A stretch of DNA of 64,000 nt from Meira nashicola (GCA_001600355.1 BCJU01000002.1:992001-1056000); one strand, 5' to 3'. Numbered from the stretch's first letter, positions 50,780 to 61,721 are shown. A program made the numbers and translations. The notes: generated from the letters alone by a model not told the origin.

Positions 50780-53700
50780 TTAATGTACATGATGTGATGA
50801 TGATGGACCAAGATCCGCTAGGATGATGGCTTCTATAAGGTTAAACATGTTGAAATGTAAAAGGTTTTTTATTTCTATGCATTCTCCTTCGGTTGATTTT
50901 ATATCTTCATCATCCCATTGTTCGTTATTTTTTGCAATTGTTTTAGCACGAATCAATTTCGCTTCTGCAGGTGTTCGAATATCATGTTGTTGTTCGGAAA
51001 AGTAGATGGCAAGTAAAAGTGCTTTCTGTTGAGTTAAAGTTAAATGTTCATCACCGCTTTCTTCCTTCTCTTTCTCTTTTTCAACATTCATTTTTGCCTT
51101 TCTTGCTAATCTGGGTACGTCAAATCGAGCAAGTTGTTCTCCTGGCGTACAACTTCGAGTTGCATCTAATACATTTTTGATTGCATTCTCGTTTGAAATT
51201 AACTTTTTCTTTGAATCACCTTTTGCAAAATTGATAGAAAACTTCTTGAATGCCAAAGTGACCATCAACTTTTTTGCAGTTAAATCAGGATCAGAATCGA
51301 ATAATTGACGAAGAGCTAAAATGCGAGAAAAATTAGAAAGAATAGAAGATGAAGGAAGATTATTGCGTTTGCTAAATGCGATTCCCAATTGAGTAACTCC
51401 TAGAGATACCGAATCTTCTATCAGACATTTAGTCGTCAAGAGTAATTTAATAGTTTCTTCCACTAAGTAAAGCATCCTTTCTTGTATGTCATCATCTTTT
51501 CCGCTTCGCGCTCCATAATAAGATGGATTTCTTTGCATCCTATAACGCAAATAAGTCCATTGCATTGCTTTCAATACATCTGCACGAGATTTCATTTGAC
51601 CTGATTCTATTTGTCGTAAGATAAACCAAGGCAAGATTGAATTTTCTCTAGACGAATTTGCTCCATTGATATCCTCATCCATCAATTTCGATTCTAATAC
51701 TAAACCTCCATTCACCATCCTACGTAAAAGGGAAGCTTGATCACCTTGACAAAGGATGAAGCAATGATTAGGCCCAAGTTCTAAATCATCACTTATCCTA
51801 GGATTTGGTGCAGCTGCAAAAGCTTGCATACGTAAAATATCTGTCAAAGGATAATCAACCAATCTAGCATGACCAATTCGTTGTTGTGGTTGTTGTTGTG
51901 ATGTGGAAAATAAGATTTCTGCTTGTGCTTGAAGTTCATCCAATCGCATAAATTGTGTACTCATAATCACAACACATTTGCAATAAACATCATCTGGTAA
52001 GGTCCAACAAGATTCTTTACTGCAAATCAAAACTCGAATCACTTCTGATTCATATAATGCCAAAACCATCCTTCTATCACTAGGTGGCATTCCTTCTGCA
52101 ATAACACCAATTCCTGCTAATAAAACTTCTGCAAGTCTTTTATCTTTTAATGCTGCTAAATAAGGTGCTAAATCATTCGAATTTGCTCTTGCTCCCATAA
52201 ATGCTGTAACATCCATTGCTGAAGCTGCTTGTCTTGCTAAATCACGAGCAACGCTAAACGTTTGTGCTCTTGAAGGAACAAAGACAATTGCCCTTTCAAC
52301 ACTTCCAACGCTCTCTTTTATACGATCATAAGCTGGCTTGACCATAGATTTGAGTAAATGCAACGAATGAGATAAGTCAAAAGAAATTAAAGAAGTTTGC
52401 AAAGGTGTTGGTCTATCACTCATTCCAAAATTATAAACATCCGAAGGATCAACTTGTAGCCATGATTGTAAACTTGACGCATTTTCTAAATTTACCGTAG
52501 TTGCGATCCATCGAATAGGTTTTTGTGAAACAGCTCTACACAATTGACTGATCACAAGCTCATATCGGATATCGAGCATTTGTACATCTTCTAAAACGAT
52601 CATATTCAAAAGAGATAACCATCCAGAATCCAATCCTTCATCCATTGCTTCTTCAATCACTCCAGGTACCGTAAAAATGACTCGAGGACCATCTAAATCA
52701 GGATTATGTACAATATCCTTTGATTCTCTTGCTAAGTTGACTTGTAATCCAATAGCCATAGATTGCAATGAAGAAGTAGCTCGATTGGCTAATGATAGAT
52801 TAGGATGAACAACAAGCAAGATTGCCGGTCCATTGATCTTTTGAACTGCGCGTAAGATTGAAAGAAAAGTTAATGTTGTTCTACCTGAACGATGAGGTAT
52901 CGAACATATAATGTTATTTGTCATATCAGTGAAAGCATTGAATGCTTGTGTTTGTAAAGCGTTGAATGTAACAAATTTTCTCGCCAATGCTTCACCTGCT
53001 GGTCCAATCGTAGTGAGAGATTGAGAAGTTTGTAAAAGTGGTAGATCGAGTAATGGCATAGGTGCTTGTGGTGGATCTGCCATCCGTAAATTTTCAAATG
53101 GCAAAAAGATCACATCTTCTGATCCTAACCAACGTTCTGATAACCATCTCAATGATACACCAGAAGCGCTAGCTATAGAGATATGATCGATTGTGAATGA
53201 AATCAATTGCTTTTGAGCAGAACGTGGATGAAATAAAATTCTTTTGCTTTGTAAAATCTTTTCACCATTTTCATCTTCGATCCAAACATAAAATGATTCA
53301 GTTCCTCCACCATTTCGATCGGCATCTTCCCAATCATAATCACGCATAATGAAAGCATCAATACGAAGAAGATCGTAAGTCAAAGGTTTCAATTTATGTT
53401 GAACCTTTAACATAGGAAAACGTTTTGCAGCTTGACGAATTGCATCAGCATGTCTTGCATTAATTTTACATAACGTTGCCAAATCATCTTTTGACATTGT
53501 TGCAAGATCTTTAATTTCAACTTCTTCAGCCCATCGGCTTAATTGATGTATCATATCAGGTCGTAAAGTAGACTGTGCAAGTGGATGATCAAAAGGCCAT
53601 AATCGTTTCTCGATCGATCTCGCAAGTCCTAAAGCAGCTGCTGCTGTTCCTGCCCAATGTCTTGTCAATGCAGTTTCAAATAATGCACGCATAACTCTTC

Positions 53701-56659
53701 CTGCATTTTGTGCAACATATCCTGAATCTGAAACCAAAGCAAAGTCATCAATATAAAGCTTTGAAATGAATGCTTGTAATAATAAATTAGTCTTTCCAGC
53801 AGGTGTATCAGTCGCTCCTTCTATTTCGCATGGAACTTTTTCTTGCAACTTTTTCAATTCTGGAATCTCGTTCTCCCTCGGCAAAATTTGTTCAAAATCG
53901 GTTGCTTGTCCGAATACGGCCAAAAGATCTGCTTCGGTCATGTTGTTGCGTAATTTTTCATTAAACACTTCCACAGTTCGATAAGTTATGTAATATCGAG
54001 CTGCAATTCTTCCTAATTCAGTAATTGTCAATTGACCTGATTGTTCATCCAATTCAAGCATACCACATTTTGTTAAATATTTTGCGGCTGAAGTGATCTC
54101 GTTCAATCTTTTGGAACCTAATTGAGGATCTTCCATAACTTCATCTGCCAGCATACCATATACCAATGGATTTCTTCGCATTCTTGTGAATAAATAAGTG
54201 TAAGATAACCAAGTCACACCATCTGCGATACTATTTACCGATCCTAAAGCAGCTTCTGCGTTTAAAGCATCAATCATACCAGTCTTGAATTTAGATTCGA
54301 TAGGATGTTGAGATGTGATGGCATCGATGTAATGTGATAATTTATCGTGTGAAGTAATGATATAACCAACACCAACTTTTTCATATTGCGGTCTTCCAGC
54401 ACGACCAAAGATTTGCAAAACGTCCAAGATTGAAAGATCACTAAATCTTCCCAAAGAAGCATCATAAATATCCGTTCCTTTGATCAAAACAGCATATGCC
54501 GGCAAGTTGACACCCCAAGCTAAGGTTGAAGTACAACAAAGAACTCTTGTCACTCCGGCTTCGAATAATCTTTCGCTTAAATTACGATCTTTTCGAAGCA
54601 TACCGGCATGATGGATACCAAACCCTTTCTCGAATAATTCTTTTAGCTCTCGATTACGGCTTTCAGCAATCTCTCGACGGAAATTATCAGGATTTCCTTT
54701 CTCTCTTGCTTCGGTAACAAGATCTAAAATACCTTCTTCTCTGCATAAATCACGCATACCATAACAAGTTTTGACAGTTTCCTTTCTTGTATGAACAAAG
54801 ATCATAACTTGATGTCCTTGTTCTATAAGCTCTTGTAATTTTTCAAATGTAGCTTTATCCATCCTTTGACGTGCGATTGGAGTATTTGTTTTACCTTTTA
54901 CTCCCAAGAAATGCTGTTGAAGTGGAACAGGTCTAAAAGATGAATCGAAAAAGAAAAGGCCTTGATAACGATTCACCCGAAGGAAATCTGCTACGTCAAC
55001 ATAATTCGGTAATGTGGCTGATAATCCAACAATTCTGATTAATGATTGACTTGATTCAACTAATCTCAAAGTACGTGCAACGATTGTTTCAATCACTGCT
55101 CCACGCTCTTCATGTAATAAATGCACTTCGTCAATAATTAGCAATTTCACTTTTGTAGCTAATTCACCTTCTCCAGTTGGTTTTCTTGTCACAACGTCCC
55201 ACTTTTCAGGTGTAGTAACGATCATTTGCGTTTCAGCAATCTCTTTTCGTGTCATTTGCATATCTCCCGTTAATTCTCTTACTTTGACGCCCAAGTATCG
55301 TAACCTTTTAGAAAATTTAGCCACAATTTCTGATGCCAAAGCTTTCATTGGTGCAACATAAATGATTTTAAAATCATCATATTGAATTCCAAAACTGTTT
55401 TCTTTTGAAATAGCATTTCCTACGATTGCTTCAGGTGTTCGAGCGTGCATTTTGATGGTACGTAAAACGGTCAACATTGCTACATCTGTTTTACCTGCTC
55501 CCGTTGGTGCACAAATTAAAAGGTTTTCGTTACTTCCATATCCTAATGGATAAACGACACTTTGTAACCTATTGAGAGATTTATAACCAGGGAATGCTCC
55601 TTTTGCCATCGTATCCATTTCTGCAATAGGAATAAGACGTTCATTCGTACGCATAGGTAATTGTTTCGGAGGTGGAATCGTGACTTCTTCATAAAATTCT
55701 CTATCTTGCCTTATAGTACCAGTTGGAAGTGAAAATCTTGAACCAAAAGCACTAAGTACATTTCCACCACTTCCAGAAGCGAATACGTGAGGATATTTTG
55801 GTTCATTGTTTGATACTCTATCAGAAGTGAATAAAGGTCTATCAGCTGCAGCAGCTAAACTTTGAGCACGTAAAATTGCCATTTGTTCTGCAGTATATTG
55901 TAAACTTTCATCTTCTTCTTCTTCATCTAAATGATGATGACCACGAGCACGTTGAAGTTTTCTCTGTTCAGCTCTTTTACGTTTATTTTGTTCAATTTCT
56001 TCTTTTGTTTGAATCACAACTGATGAACCAGGAGTGTATGGTTTCGAGGTATTACCATGTGCATGTACGTGATAAACTTCTCTTCCATGATGTAAAGCGC
56101 TTTCTGAAGGTGTTGATCGACCTCCGTTTGCTAGGTTGTTAGAAGCAAAATCTTGTGCAATCGTCTGACTTTCTTCAACTTTGAGATCCGATAATATTTC
56201 TTTGCGTTGCTTCACAACCTCTTCAACCAAGTCTAATCTATCAAATCCCAACGTTTCAGCTAAAAATATACTAATCTCATCATCCGTTGATCCTGGCTTT
56301 TCCAAACTTGATCGAATGCTAGCTAACATACTATCGTACAATGCTGAGTCATGATTTGATACTTCGTTTGCAACTTCTCGAACTTTTTTTGCAATTTCAT
56401 TATTTTTACTTCTTGATGGACCAGCTTGAGCATTTACGTTGCTCTTGCCTTGAATATCATCTAGAATTGAACAGTCTTCACTCCATTCTATTCCTTCTGG
56501 CCTTTCCAATTTTTGCTCAATTGGCTGAGGTGTTAAATCGATAGCTGCTCGGATTGCAACATTGAGTAATTCTGCATCATCTTGATCTTGTATTATTGAT
56601 TGATTGTCTCCAGGATAAATTAAAGATCTCAAATGCTTATTGAGATCCATAATGACCAT
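50780..56659 (-). CDS. SLH1: Slh1/ASCC3-like Ski2-type RNA helicase with degenerate second cassette
   Basis: The frame opens upstream to a TTG at 56800; the first ATG, at 56659 (MVIMDLNKHLRS), gives 1959 residues, close to yeast Slh1 (a second ATG is at 56650). The family helicase works in the ribosome-quality-control trigger complex that splits collided ribosomes. Cassette 1 is intact: ICAPTGAGKTDVA (about 382), DEVHLLHEERG (about 506), GLSATLPNY, GIHHAGM and IFGRAGRPQYE, then a Sec63-type region. The phrases RTLRLVESSQSLIRIVGLSATLPN and SSFRPVPLQQHFLG match Slh1 better than Brr2. Cassette 2 has lost key residues: motif I reads HRSGRTT (about 1254), motif II LEDVQ (about 1353), motif III IATT, and there is no GRAGR. 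It is divergent from the next gene. Confidence 0.92.
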   Translation of the reverse strand: MVIMDLNKHLRSLIYPGDNQSIIQDQDDAELLNVAIRAAIDLTPQPIEQKLERPEGIEWSEDCSILDDIQGKSNVNAQAGPSRSKNNEIAKKVREVANEVSNHDSALYDSMLASIRSSLEKPGSTDDEISIFLAETLGFDRLDLVEEVVKQRKEILSDLKVEESQTIAQDFASNNLANGGRSTPSESALHHGREVYHVHAHGNTSKPYTPGSSVVIQTKEEIEQNKRKRAEQRKLQRARGHHHLDEEEEDESLQYTAEQMAILRAQSLAAAADRPLFTSDRVSNNEPKYPHVFASGSGGNVLSAFGSRFSLPTGTIRQDREFYEEVTIPPPKQLPMRTNERLIPIAEMDTMAKGAFPGYKSLNRLQSVVYPLGYGSNENLLICAPTGAGKTDVAMLTVLRTIKMHARTPEAIVGNAISKENSFGIQYDDFKIIYVAPMKALASEIVAKFSKRLRYLGVKVRELTGDMQMTRKEIAETQMIVTTPEKWDVVTRKPTGEGELATKVKLLIIDEVHLLHEERGAVIETIVARTLRLVESSQSLIRIVGLSATLPNYVDVADFLRVNRYQGLFFFDSSFRPVPLQQHFLGVKGKTNTPIARQRMDKATFEKLQELIEQGHQVMIFVHTRKETVKTCYGMRDLCREEGILDLVTEAREKGNPDNFRREIAESRNRELKELFEKGFGIHHAGMLRKDRNLSERLFEAGVTRVLCCTSTLAWGVNLPAYAVLIKGTDIYDASLGRFSDLSILDVLQIFGRAGRPQYEKVGVGYIITSHDKLSHYIDAITSQHPIESKFKTGMIDALNAEAALGSVNSIADGVTWLSYTYLFTRMRRNPLVYGMLADEVMEDPQLGSKRLNEITSAAKYLTKCGMLELDEQSGQLTITELGRIAARYYITYRTVEVFNEKLRNNMTEADLLAVFGQATDFEQILPRENEIPELKKLQEKVPCEIEGATDTPAGKTNLLLQAFISKLYIDDFALVSDSGYVAQNAGRVMRALFETALTRHWAGTAAAALGLARSIEKRLWPFDHPLAQSTLRPDMIHQLSRWAEEVEIKDLATMSKDDLATLCKINARHADAIRQAAKRFPMLKVQHKLKPLTYDLLRIDAFIMRDYDWEDADRNGGGTESFYVWIEDENGEKILQSKRILFHPRSAQKQLISFTIDHISIASASGVSLRWLSERWLGSEDVIFLPFENLRMADPPQAPMPLLDLPLLQTSQSLTTIGPAGEALARKFVTFNALQTQAFNAFTDMTNNIICSIPHRSGRTTLTFLSILRAVQKINGPAILLVVHPNLSLANRATSSLQSMAIGLQVNLARESKDIVHNPDLDGPRVIFTVPGVIEEAMDEGLDSGWLSLLNMIVLEDVQMLDIRYELVISQLCRAVSQKPIRWIATTVNLENASSLQSWLQVDPSDVYNFGMSDRPTPLQTSLISFDLSHSLHLLKSMVKPAYDRIKESVGSVERAIVFVPSRAQTFSVARDLARQAASAMDVTAFMGARANSNDLAPYLAALKDKRLAEVLLAGIGVIAEGMPPSDRRMVLALYESEVIRVLICSKESCWTLPDDVYCKCVVIMSTQFMRLDELQAQAEILFSTSQQQPQQRIGHARLVDYPLTDILRMQAFAAAPNPRISDDLELGPNHCFILCQGDQASLLRRMVNGGLVLESKLMDEDINGANSSRENSILPWFILRQIESGQMKSRADVLKAMQWTYLRYRMQRNPSYYGARSGKDDDIQERMLYLVEETIKLLLTTKCLIEDSVSLGVTQLGIAFSKRNNLPSSSILSNFSRILALRQLFDSDPDLTAKKLMVTLAFKKFSINFAKGDSKKKLISNENAIKNVLDATRSCTPGEQLARFDVPRLARKAKMNVEKEKEKEESGDEHLTLTQQKALLLAIYFSEQQHDIRTPAEAKLIRAKTIAKNNEQWDDEDIKSTEGECIEIKNLLHFNMFNLIEAIILADLGPSSSHHVH

Positions 56660-56895
56660 TATGTTCTTGTAAGGTAAGAAGTACTTTACCAAACGCTCAG
56701 CACTTTTTTTTGAGAAGAAATTCCGAACGTAAAAAGTGTCTGTGCTTTTCGCGTTTAGCGTTTTTCGTAAAACAATAAAGGCGCCGGCGTAGCTGAGCAA
56801 TTGTTACACGTAAGCTGATTTTGTGGAGAAGAGGGGGGGTTATGCTCATTACAATCAACTTACGACATGTTATGACTTTTGACTAATATTCAATC

Positions 56896-58956
56896 ATGGG
56901 TGACGATTTACATCGAAAACGTGCTCCTGGAATGTTTGCTTTAGGACAAAGGTTACCCGGTCAACGTACTCCGCCTGATCCCTCTTTAGAACAACCTAAT
57001 GCGGCAGATTTGACATATGGTTGGCATCATTATGAATCAAGTTCAGAAGATGAAGAAGAATATGATTCTGATGCAGACATATTCACAGATGCAGAAGATG
57101 AAGATTTGATTCACAGACCTGGACCAGCGCCAGAACCACAACATCAAATAAACGATCCTGTTCCCGCAAGAGGCTTTACTCCCGTCTTAGTCAGAGGTGC
57201 AACATCATTAATTTCAATTTGGAATAGATGGTGGAATGAAGATCAAAATCAGGATACTGAAGAAACAAATAATACCGATCAAACAGCCGAACAAAACACA
57301 GATTCTTCTCAACAAAACGATAATCGAGATAGCTTCGTTTGTAGAATATGCTTTGATGGACCTGGTTCTGTAGGAGAAGGTGGGGAATCACTTGGAAAGT
57401 TAATTGCACCTTGTAGATGTAGAGGAACGATGAAATTCGTTCATCAAGGTTGCTTGACTAGATGGCGTTCAACTTCAAGAAGACAAACATCTATAATGCA
57501 ATGCGATCAATGTGGAGCACCATACAAATTCAAAAAGTCACCTTTTGTTGGTTTGGCTACGAATAAATACCTGTTAATAATTTTAAGTTGTTATATGTTC
57601 ATTTCTTTGGTTTGGATTGTAGGTTATACAGCTGAGGCTACAATGGCTTATATGGACGAACAAGCCGTACAAACGAGAAATTCAAATCAACGTAAAGCCC
57701 AATCTTCTTCGTATTGGCCATCATGGCTTACGTGGGAATCGAATGATGATGCATATGGAAATCAGTATTCAACAGGATCTAGAATATACAGATCGATCAA
57801 CCTAGATCGGTCTGGCGATGCAGGATACGATTATGATGATGATTTTTATGGGTATCGATATGATTACAGATATGGATATTCTGAACCTGCAGCTTATTAT
57901 ACTTTAATCAAAGCGGCAGTAAAATACGTTGGCAGCGGACGAGCGTTTCGACACATCCTTCCATCTTCAGAAATTGAATACGTAATTCCTAAAGAAGGAT
58001 CAGGGGAAGCAATAGCTGAAGATGAAATTAATACAATCGAACAAAATATCCTTGATGAAGATAAAGGATGGTGGTCAACATTAATTGATGATTGGAAATA
58101 CGGCTATGGTGGAATTTGGGAAGGTCAAAGACCGAATCAGAAGCAGAAACAGAAAGATAAAGATCGACAATCGGCTGAACAGGAGAAAGTGCAAAAAGTT
58201 GGACCGGAGGAGAAAGCCAATATCGCACCACAGCCACAAAGCTTACCAGGAGAAACAACCGACAAGATTGAGGATGACTCCAATCGAAAATTCATCCCGC
58301 ACAAAGAGAGATACGATGCAAAATTAGCTCGTGCTCTTGGAAAAGGAGAAAAAGTTGTTCGTCCGGTTACTCGAAAACGTATATCTGCTAAAAAGGCAAA
58401 GTTGAAAAATGGAAATGTTGAAAACACACCATCCATTCTCGAACGAATTGTTTTGCAAATGTCTCTTGGAGCTTCTTTAGTTGGAATGTCAAGCTTTCTT
58501 ACTTTACTTTTAGGTATTTCTACTTGGGCACCTTTTCATCTCAATTTAGGCTTAGGTCGTGGATTTGCAAGGGTAGCACGTAGACGTGCTCGTGGCTCAA
58601 ACGGAAGTGGTGGTGGAGAAGGAGAAGCATTAGTTGCGGTATTTTTGTTGATTTTAGTAATCGTTGGTATTATTCGTGCTTTATTTGCCGTTTATTCTTT
58701 GACAAATTATTTATCAAAACGTCTTTTAACAAGGGTGGAAGATATTATTCTTGATTGGGGTTCAGAAGAGGAAAACGGAGGCGAAAGAGAAGAATTTCAA
58801 GCTCAACAACAAGAAGAGCAACAACATCCTTTGCCGCCACATGGACACATAAATGCTGCACAACAACCACCTGGACCACGTTGGCGCAATCGTATCAATT
58901 TAACACCCTGGACAATGAGATTCAGGAGACAAAATCGCCCTGAACCACTGCAATAA
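56896..58956 (+). CDS. Membrane-bound RING-CH (MARCH-type) E3 ubiquitin ligase
   Basis: The protein has 686 residues. An acidic N-terminal region of about 145 residues precedes a RING-CH (RINGv, C4HC3) domain at about 148-204: CRICFDG, then CRCRGTMKFVHQGCLTRW, then MQCDQCGAPYKF. This spacing, with Cys at position four and His-x2-Cys, is the MARCH/Doa10 type that binds E2 enzymes. Membrane segments follow at about 223-248 (YLLIILSCYMFISLVWIVGY), about 520-550 and about 577-605. Between them lie a Tyr/Asp-rich stretch (DAGYDYDDDFYGYRYDYRYG) and a Lys-rich region. It is half the length of Doa10/Ssm4 and the RING is not at the extreme N-terminus, so it is a separate fungal RING-CH protein. The substrate is unknown. 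An ER or Golgi location is likely but inferred. Confidence 0.88.
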   Translation: MGDDLHRKRAPGMFALGQRLPGQRTPPDPSLEQPNAADLTYGWHHYESSSEDEEEYDSDADIFTDAEDEDLIHRPGPAPEPQHQINDPVPARGFTPVLVRGATSLISIWNRWWNEDQNQDTEETNNTDQTAEQNTDSSQQNDNRDSFVCRICFDGPGSVGEGGESLGKLIAPCRCRGTMKFVHQGCLTRWRSTSRRQTSIMQCDQCGAPYKFKKSPFVGLATNKYLLIILSCYMFISLVWIVGYTAEATMAYMDEQAVQTRNSNQRKAQSSSYWPSWLTWESNDDAYGNQYSTGSRIYRSINLDRSGDAGYDYDDDFYGYRYDYRYGYSEPAAYYTLIKAAVKYVGSGRAFRHILPSSEIEYVIPKEGSGEAIAEDEINTIEQNILDEDKGWWSTLIDDWKYGYGGIWEGQRPNQKQKQKDKDRQSAEQEKVQKVGPEEKANIAPQPQSLPGETTDKIEDDSNRKFIPHKERYDAKLARALGKGEKVVRPVTRKRISAKKAKLKNGNVENTPSILERIVLQMSLGASLVGMSSFLTLLLGISTWAPFHLNLGLGRGFARVARRRARGSNGSGGGEGEALVAVFLLILVIVGIIRALFAVYSLTNYLSKRLLTRVEDIILDWGSEEENGGEREEFQAQQQEEQQHPLPPHGHINAAQQPPGPRWRNRINLTPWTMRFRRQNRPEPLQ

Positions 58957-59038
58957 ATCTACTACTGTACATTATCGATTGCACAATTCTACATATGTAT
59001 AATACAAACAAATTTCATACTTTGATCTTACAAATAAT

Positions 59039-60862
59039 TTAAGTGCCATCGCCTGCTGTAGCTGTCGGACGAGCTTTCTTTCCTATATAAAGTCGATTTG
59101 CAAGTTCTCGAGCCATTTGATTAGGTCCTGAGCCAAATGCACGATCGACTAAACCTTGACTTCGAAGAGCTTCAACACCGGTGGGTGAAAGAAGGTTACG
59201 TCTACTATTTTCATCGCCTGAAGCTAAACGTGCATTTCTTCTTTGATAATACGAATCAGGCAAATCACGAAATCCGATAAGGTATTGCATGCTACCCCAT
59301 TCGATCACCTTTCTTTCAAGCCAATTGAGGTTGACAGGCTTATTGAGGAAATCATTACAGCCTGCTGCTAAAGCTGCTACACGATCACTGTTCAAAACAG
59401 AAGCAGTAAGAGCGACAATAATAACAGAAGAACGTAAACTGTTTTGAAGCATAACAGAAGGAGATGCTGGACCCGCTGAAGCATGATTAGAAGATGGATT
59501 CAAAGCACCCAATTCTCGATTCGAAGATGATGATGCAATGCTAGGCGTGGCTAGTGAAACTGATCCGATATTGGCTTGCTGTTCCATCTTTCTGATTTCT
59601 TTCGTCGCTTCAATACCATCCATAACTGGCAATTGGATATCCATCAAAATCAAATGGTATCCTCCCGTTTGCCATTCATTCACTGCTTCTCGACCATCAC
59701 GAGCTACGCCAAATTTAATCTTTCGTTGCTTTAAAAAGGTTGACAGAATTTTGACATTGATCGGATTATCTTCGACGATCAATACTTTGATCGGCGGTAA
59801 AACTTCTATAGAAGCTGCTGTCTTTTTAGGACCCAAATTTCCACGAGCTCTTGATTGCGAGAAACCGGCACCTATCAACAAACCCGATTGAGGTTGTGCA
59901 CTAGGACGGGCGACAGCAGAAGGAAGGTTAGACGTGAACTTTTGCCGTGCATTTTGTCCTCCTTCATTACCAAAAGAAGGCCTTCCATGCTGTTGAGTCG
60001 GCGACATAAGTTGAGGAGGACCTTGTGAACTGGGCGAAGATGGATCGAGTGGAGATGAAATTTGCTGTTTATCACCACTACTTGTGGTTTGAATTTGAAT
60101 TTTTGAACCAGATCCAGCTTGCATCTTTTCTTGTGTCGTTAGCCCCGTTACAGGTAATGATTGTGGCGAGCTAGTATGCTCTCCTGCAGAACCTAAAGAC
60201 ATCAATGGAGTCGCTGTCGGTGGCCTTTGTTTCGTTAGCAAAGATTGCAATTCGATCTGAGGTGAGAAAATATTTCCATTGGATGTGTTCACTGGTAAAT
60301 TATTAGAAATGGTAGATCGAGTGGCATTTGCGGATGGATCTTTTGCAGTATTTATAAACGTGTTTTCTCCAGTACCACTTCCGTTTCTGCTCTTACTTAT
60401 TTGTCCAGCTTGACTCGCATTCACACCTCCAGCATTTCCATTCTCTTCATCAATCGTAACACCGGCTGATGATTTTGGAGATCGTTTGGTAGGTGAGGAT
60501 ACAGCGCTATTTCCGCTACTACTGGCATGACTAGCACGTTGACCGCTACGTTGTGCATTTATTGCAGCCGCAAATCGTTCTTCTGCACTACTACGTCTTT
60601 TACTTCCGTTACTAGAAGTTGTTGAGCCTGGAGTTCTTGTTCCTAAGCCACTGTTTGTCCTAGGATGAAAGAATATACCTGCTGGTCTTCCATCCGGACT
60701 TTGAATCATCACACCTGTCGAACCACCATTACCACCTAACCTAGCAGCCGTTTCACTGAAATAATCCAAAGCGTCTGCTGGCAATGGACTTGGACCCGTT
60801 TTACTCGAAGACGAACCTGAAGACGTCACAGAAGGTGCTCGTAACCTATTATTTTCCTCCAT
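59039..60862 (-). CDS. SSK1: Ssk1-like response regulator of the HOG pathway
   Basis: The protein has 607 residues. The first 350 are Ser/Gln/Asn-rich and low complexity. The receiver domain occupies about 355-525: VLIVEDNPINVKIL (acidic pocket), LILMDIQLPVMDG with phospho-acceptor Asp at about 408, an inserted Ser/Asn-rich stretch of about 50 residues, then VIIVALTASVLNSDR (switch Thr/Ser) and FLNKPVNLNWLERK (conserved Lys). The insertion between the acceptor Asp and the ALTAS strand, and the EWGSMQYLIGF ending, are typical of fungal Ssk1. Ssk1 receives phosphate from the Ypd1 phosphotransfer protein and, when unphosphorylated, activates the Ssk2/22 MAPKKK in osmotic and oxidative stress. 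Skn7 is unlikely because there is no HSF DNA-binding domain. Confidence 0.93.
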   Translation of the reverse strand: MEENNRLRAPSVTSSGSSSSKTGPSPLPADALDYFSETAARLGGNGGSTGVMIQSPDGRPAGIFFHPRTNSGLGTRTPGSTTSSNGSKRRSSAEERFAAAINAQRSGQRASHASSSGNSAVSSPTKRSPKSSAGVTIDEENGNAGGVNASQAGQISKSRNGSGTGENTFINTAKDPSANATRSTISNNLPVNTSNGNIFSPQIELQSLLTKQRPPTATPLMSLGSAGEHTSSPQSLPVTGLTTQEKMQAGSGSKIQIQTTSSGDKQQISSPLDPSSPSSQGPPQLMSPTQQHGRPSFGNEGGQNARQKFTSNLPSAVARPSAQPQSGLLIGAGFSQSRARGNLGPKKTAASIEVLPPIKVLIVEDNPINVKILSTFLKQRKIKFGVARDGREAVNEWQTGGYHLILMDIQLPVMDGIEATKEIRKMEQQANIGSVSLATPSIASSSSNRELGALNPSSNHASAGPASPSVMLQNSLRSSVIIVALTASVLNSDRVAALAAGCNDFLNKPVNLNWLERKVIEWGSMQYLIGFRDLPDSYYQRRNARLASGDENSRRNLLSPTGVEALRSQGLVDRAFGSGPNQMARELANRLYIGKKARPTATAGDGT

Positions 60863-61721
60863 TTTCGCACTTCAGCAAAAGCTTCAAGTATGATGATGGT
60901 GACGTAGACTGAATTATCTCTATAGTAAGCAAAGCAGCATTTTTAGCGTAACGCACTCCACTACCTCATTATTATTCAATACAGTCAAAACCTCACCCCC
61001 GAATCTCGCCCATAAGATCAAAATCTTGCGCCCATTGTCGTGCCGTAATCTTCACCCTACCGGGATAGTAAGCTGTACCGCCTCTAAACGCGCCACGCTT
61101 TATGCTGTGCTTAGGCACACGCTTTTCAGCGCATCGCAGCGCGTCCTTTGTTCGAACTTGGAATATTCATGCAACCAAAAATAAAAATAAAGGGGTAGCT
61201 GCTGCTGCAACTTGGAGAAATAAAAAGACACTGGTCATGCGCACTTTTGAGCTAAAGAAGGGGGGACCTTTTTTTTGGATATTCTCAACTTCTGTAGTGT
61301 CTGTCATAAGACCAACACTGAGCTTTTGTGGTTAAGTGCACTAGTGTCCGTTACGCATTTACATAAAATGTCAAGGAAGTCCGATTAAGTCTATGCTAAG
61401 GCTTGGCTTGAATTACCTATTGTGAGAACATGAAGATATGACGGCTTGACACCTATTCATCAACACCTATAATGAAAAAGTCATTGTACAGTTACTATAA
61501 CACACTCCATCTATCACCACATACTTCGCCTTATCACACATTCGACAACTCGGTTGACTCATTCTGTTGAGGACGCTTGAGAATTATTAGTCCTTTGGAC
61601 TAAATCATCGACTTTGATACAATATACGCTATATAAATGGAAACACAGACAGATTCGAAATCTTGAAACCCTCGTTTGCTATACATCTTTTAATTATTAA
61701 ACTACAATTTCATCCGACACG
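60863..61721. other. Divergent intergenic region between SSK1 and the Tvp38-like gene
   Basis: This stretch of about 860 bases holds a TATATAAA element at 61630-61637, about 90 bases before the plus-strand ATG. A purine-rich patch with GGGGGGACC is near 61260. The 77-codon frame at 61102-61335 has no recognisable content. Confidence 0.45.

Noticed and set aside
56660..56800. N-terminal extension of the Slh1 frame up to 56800
   Set aside because: It begins at a TTG and contains no in-frame ATG until 56659, where a normal start and the expected protein length are found.
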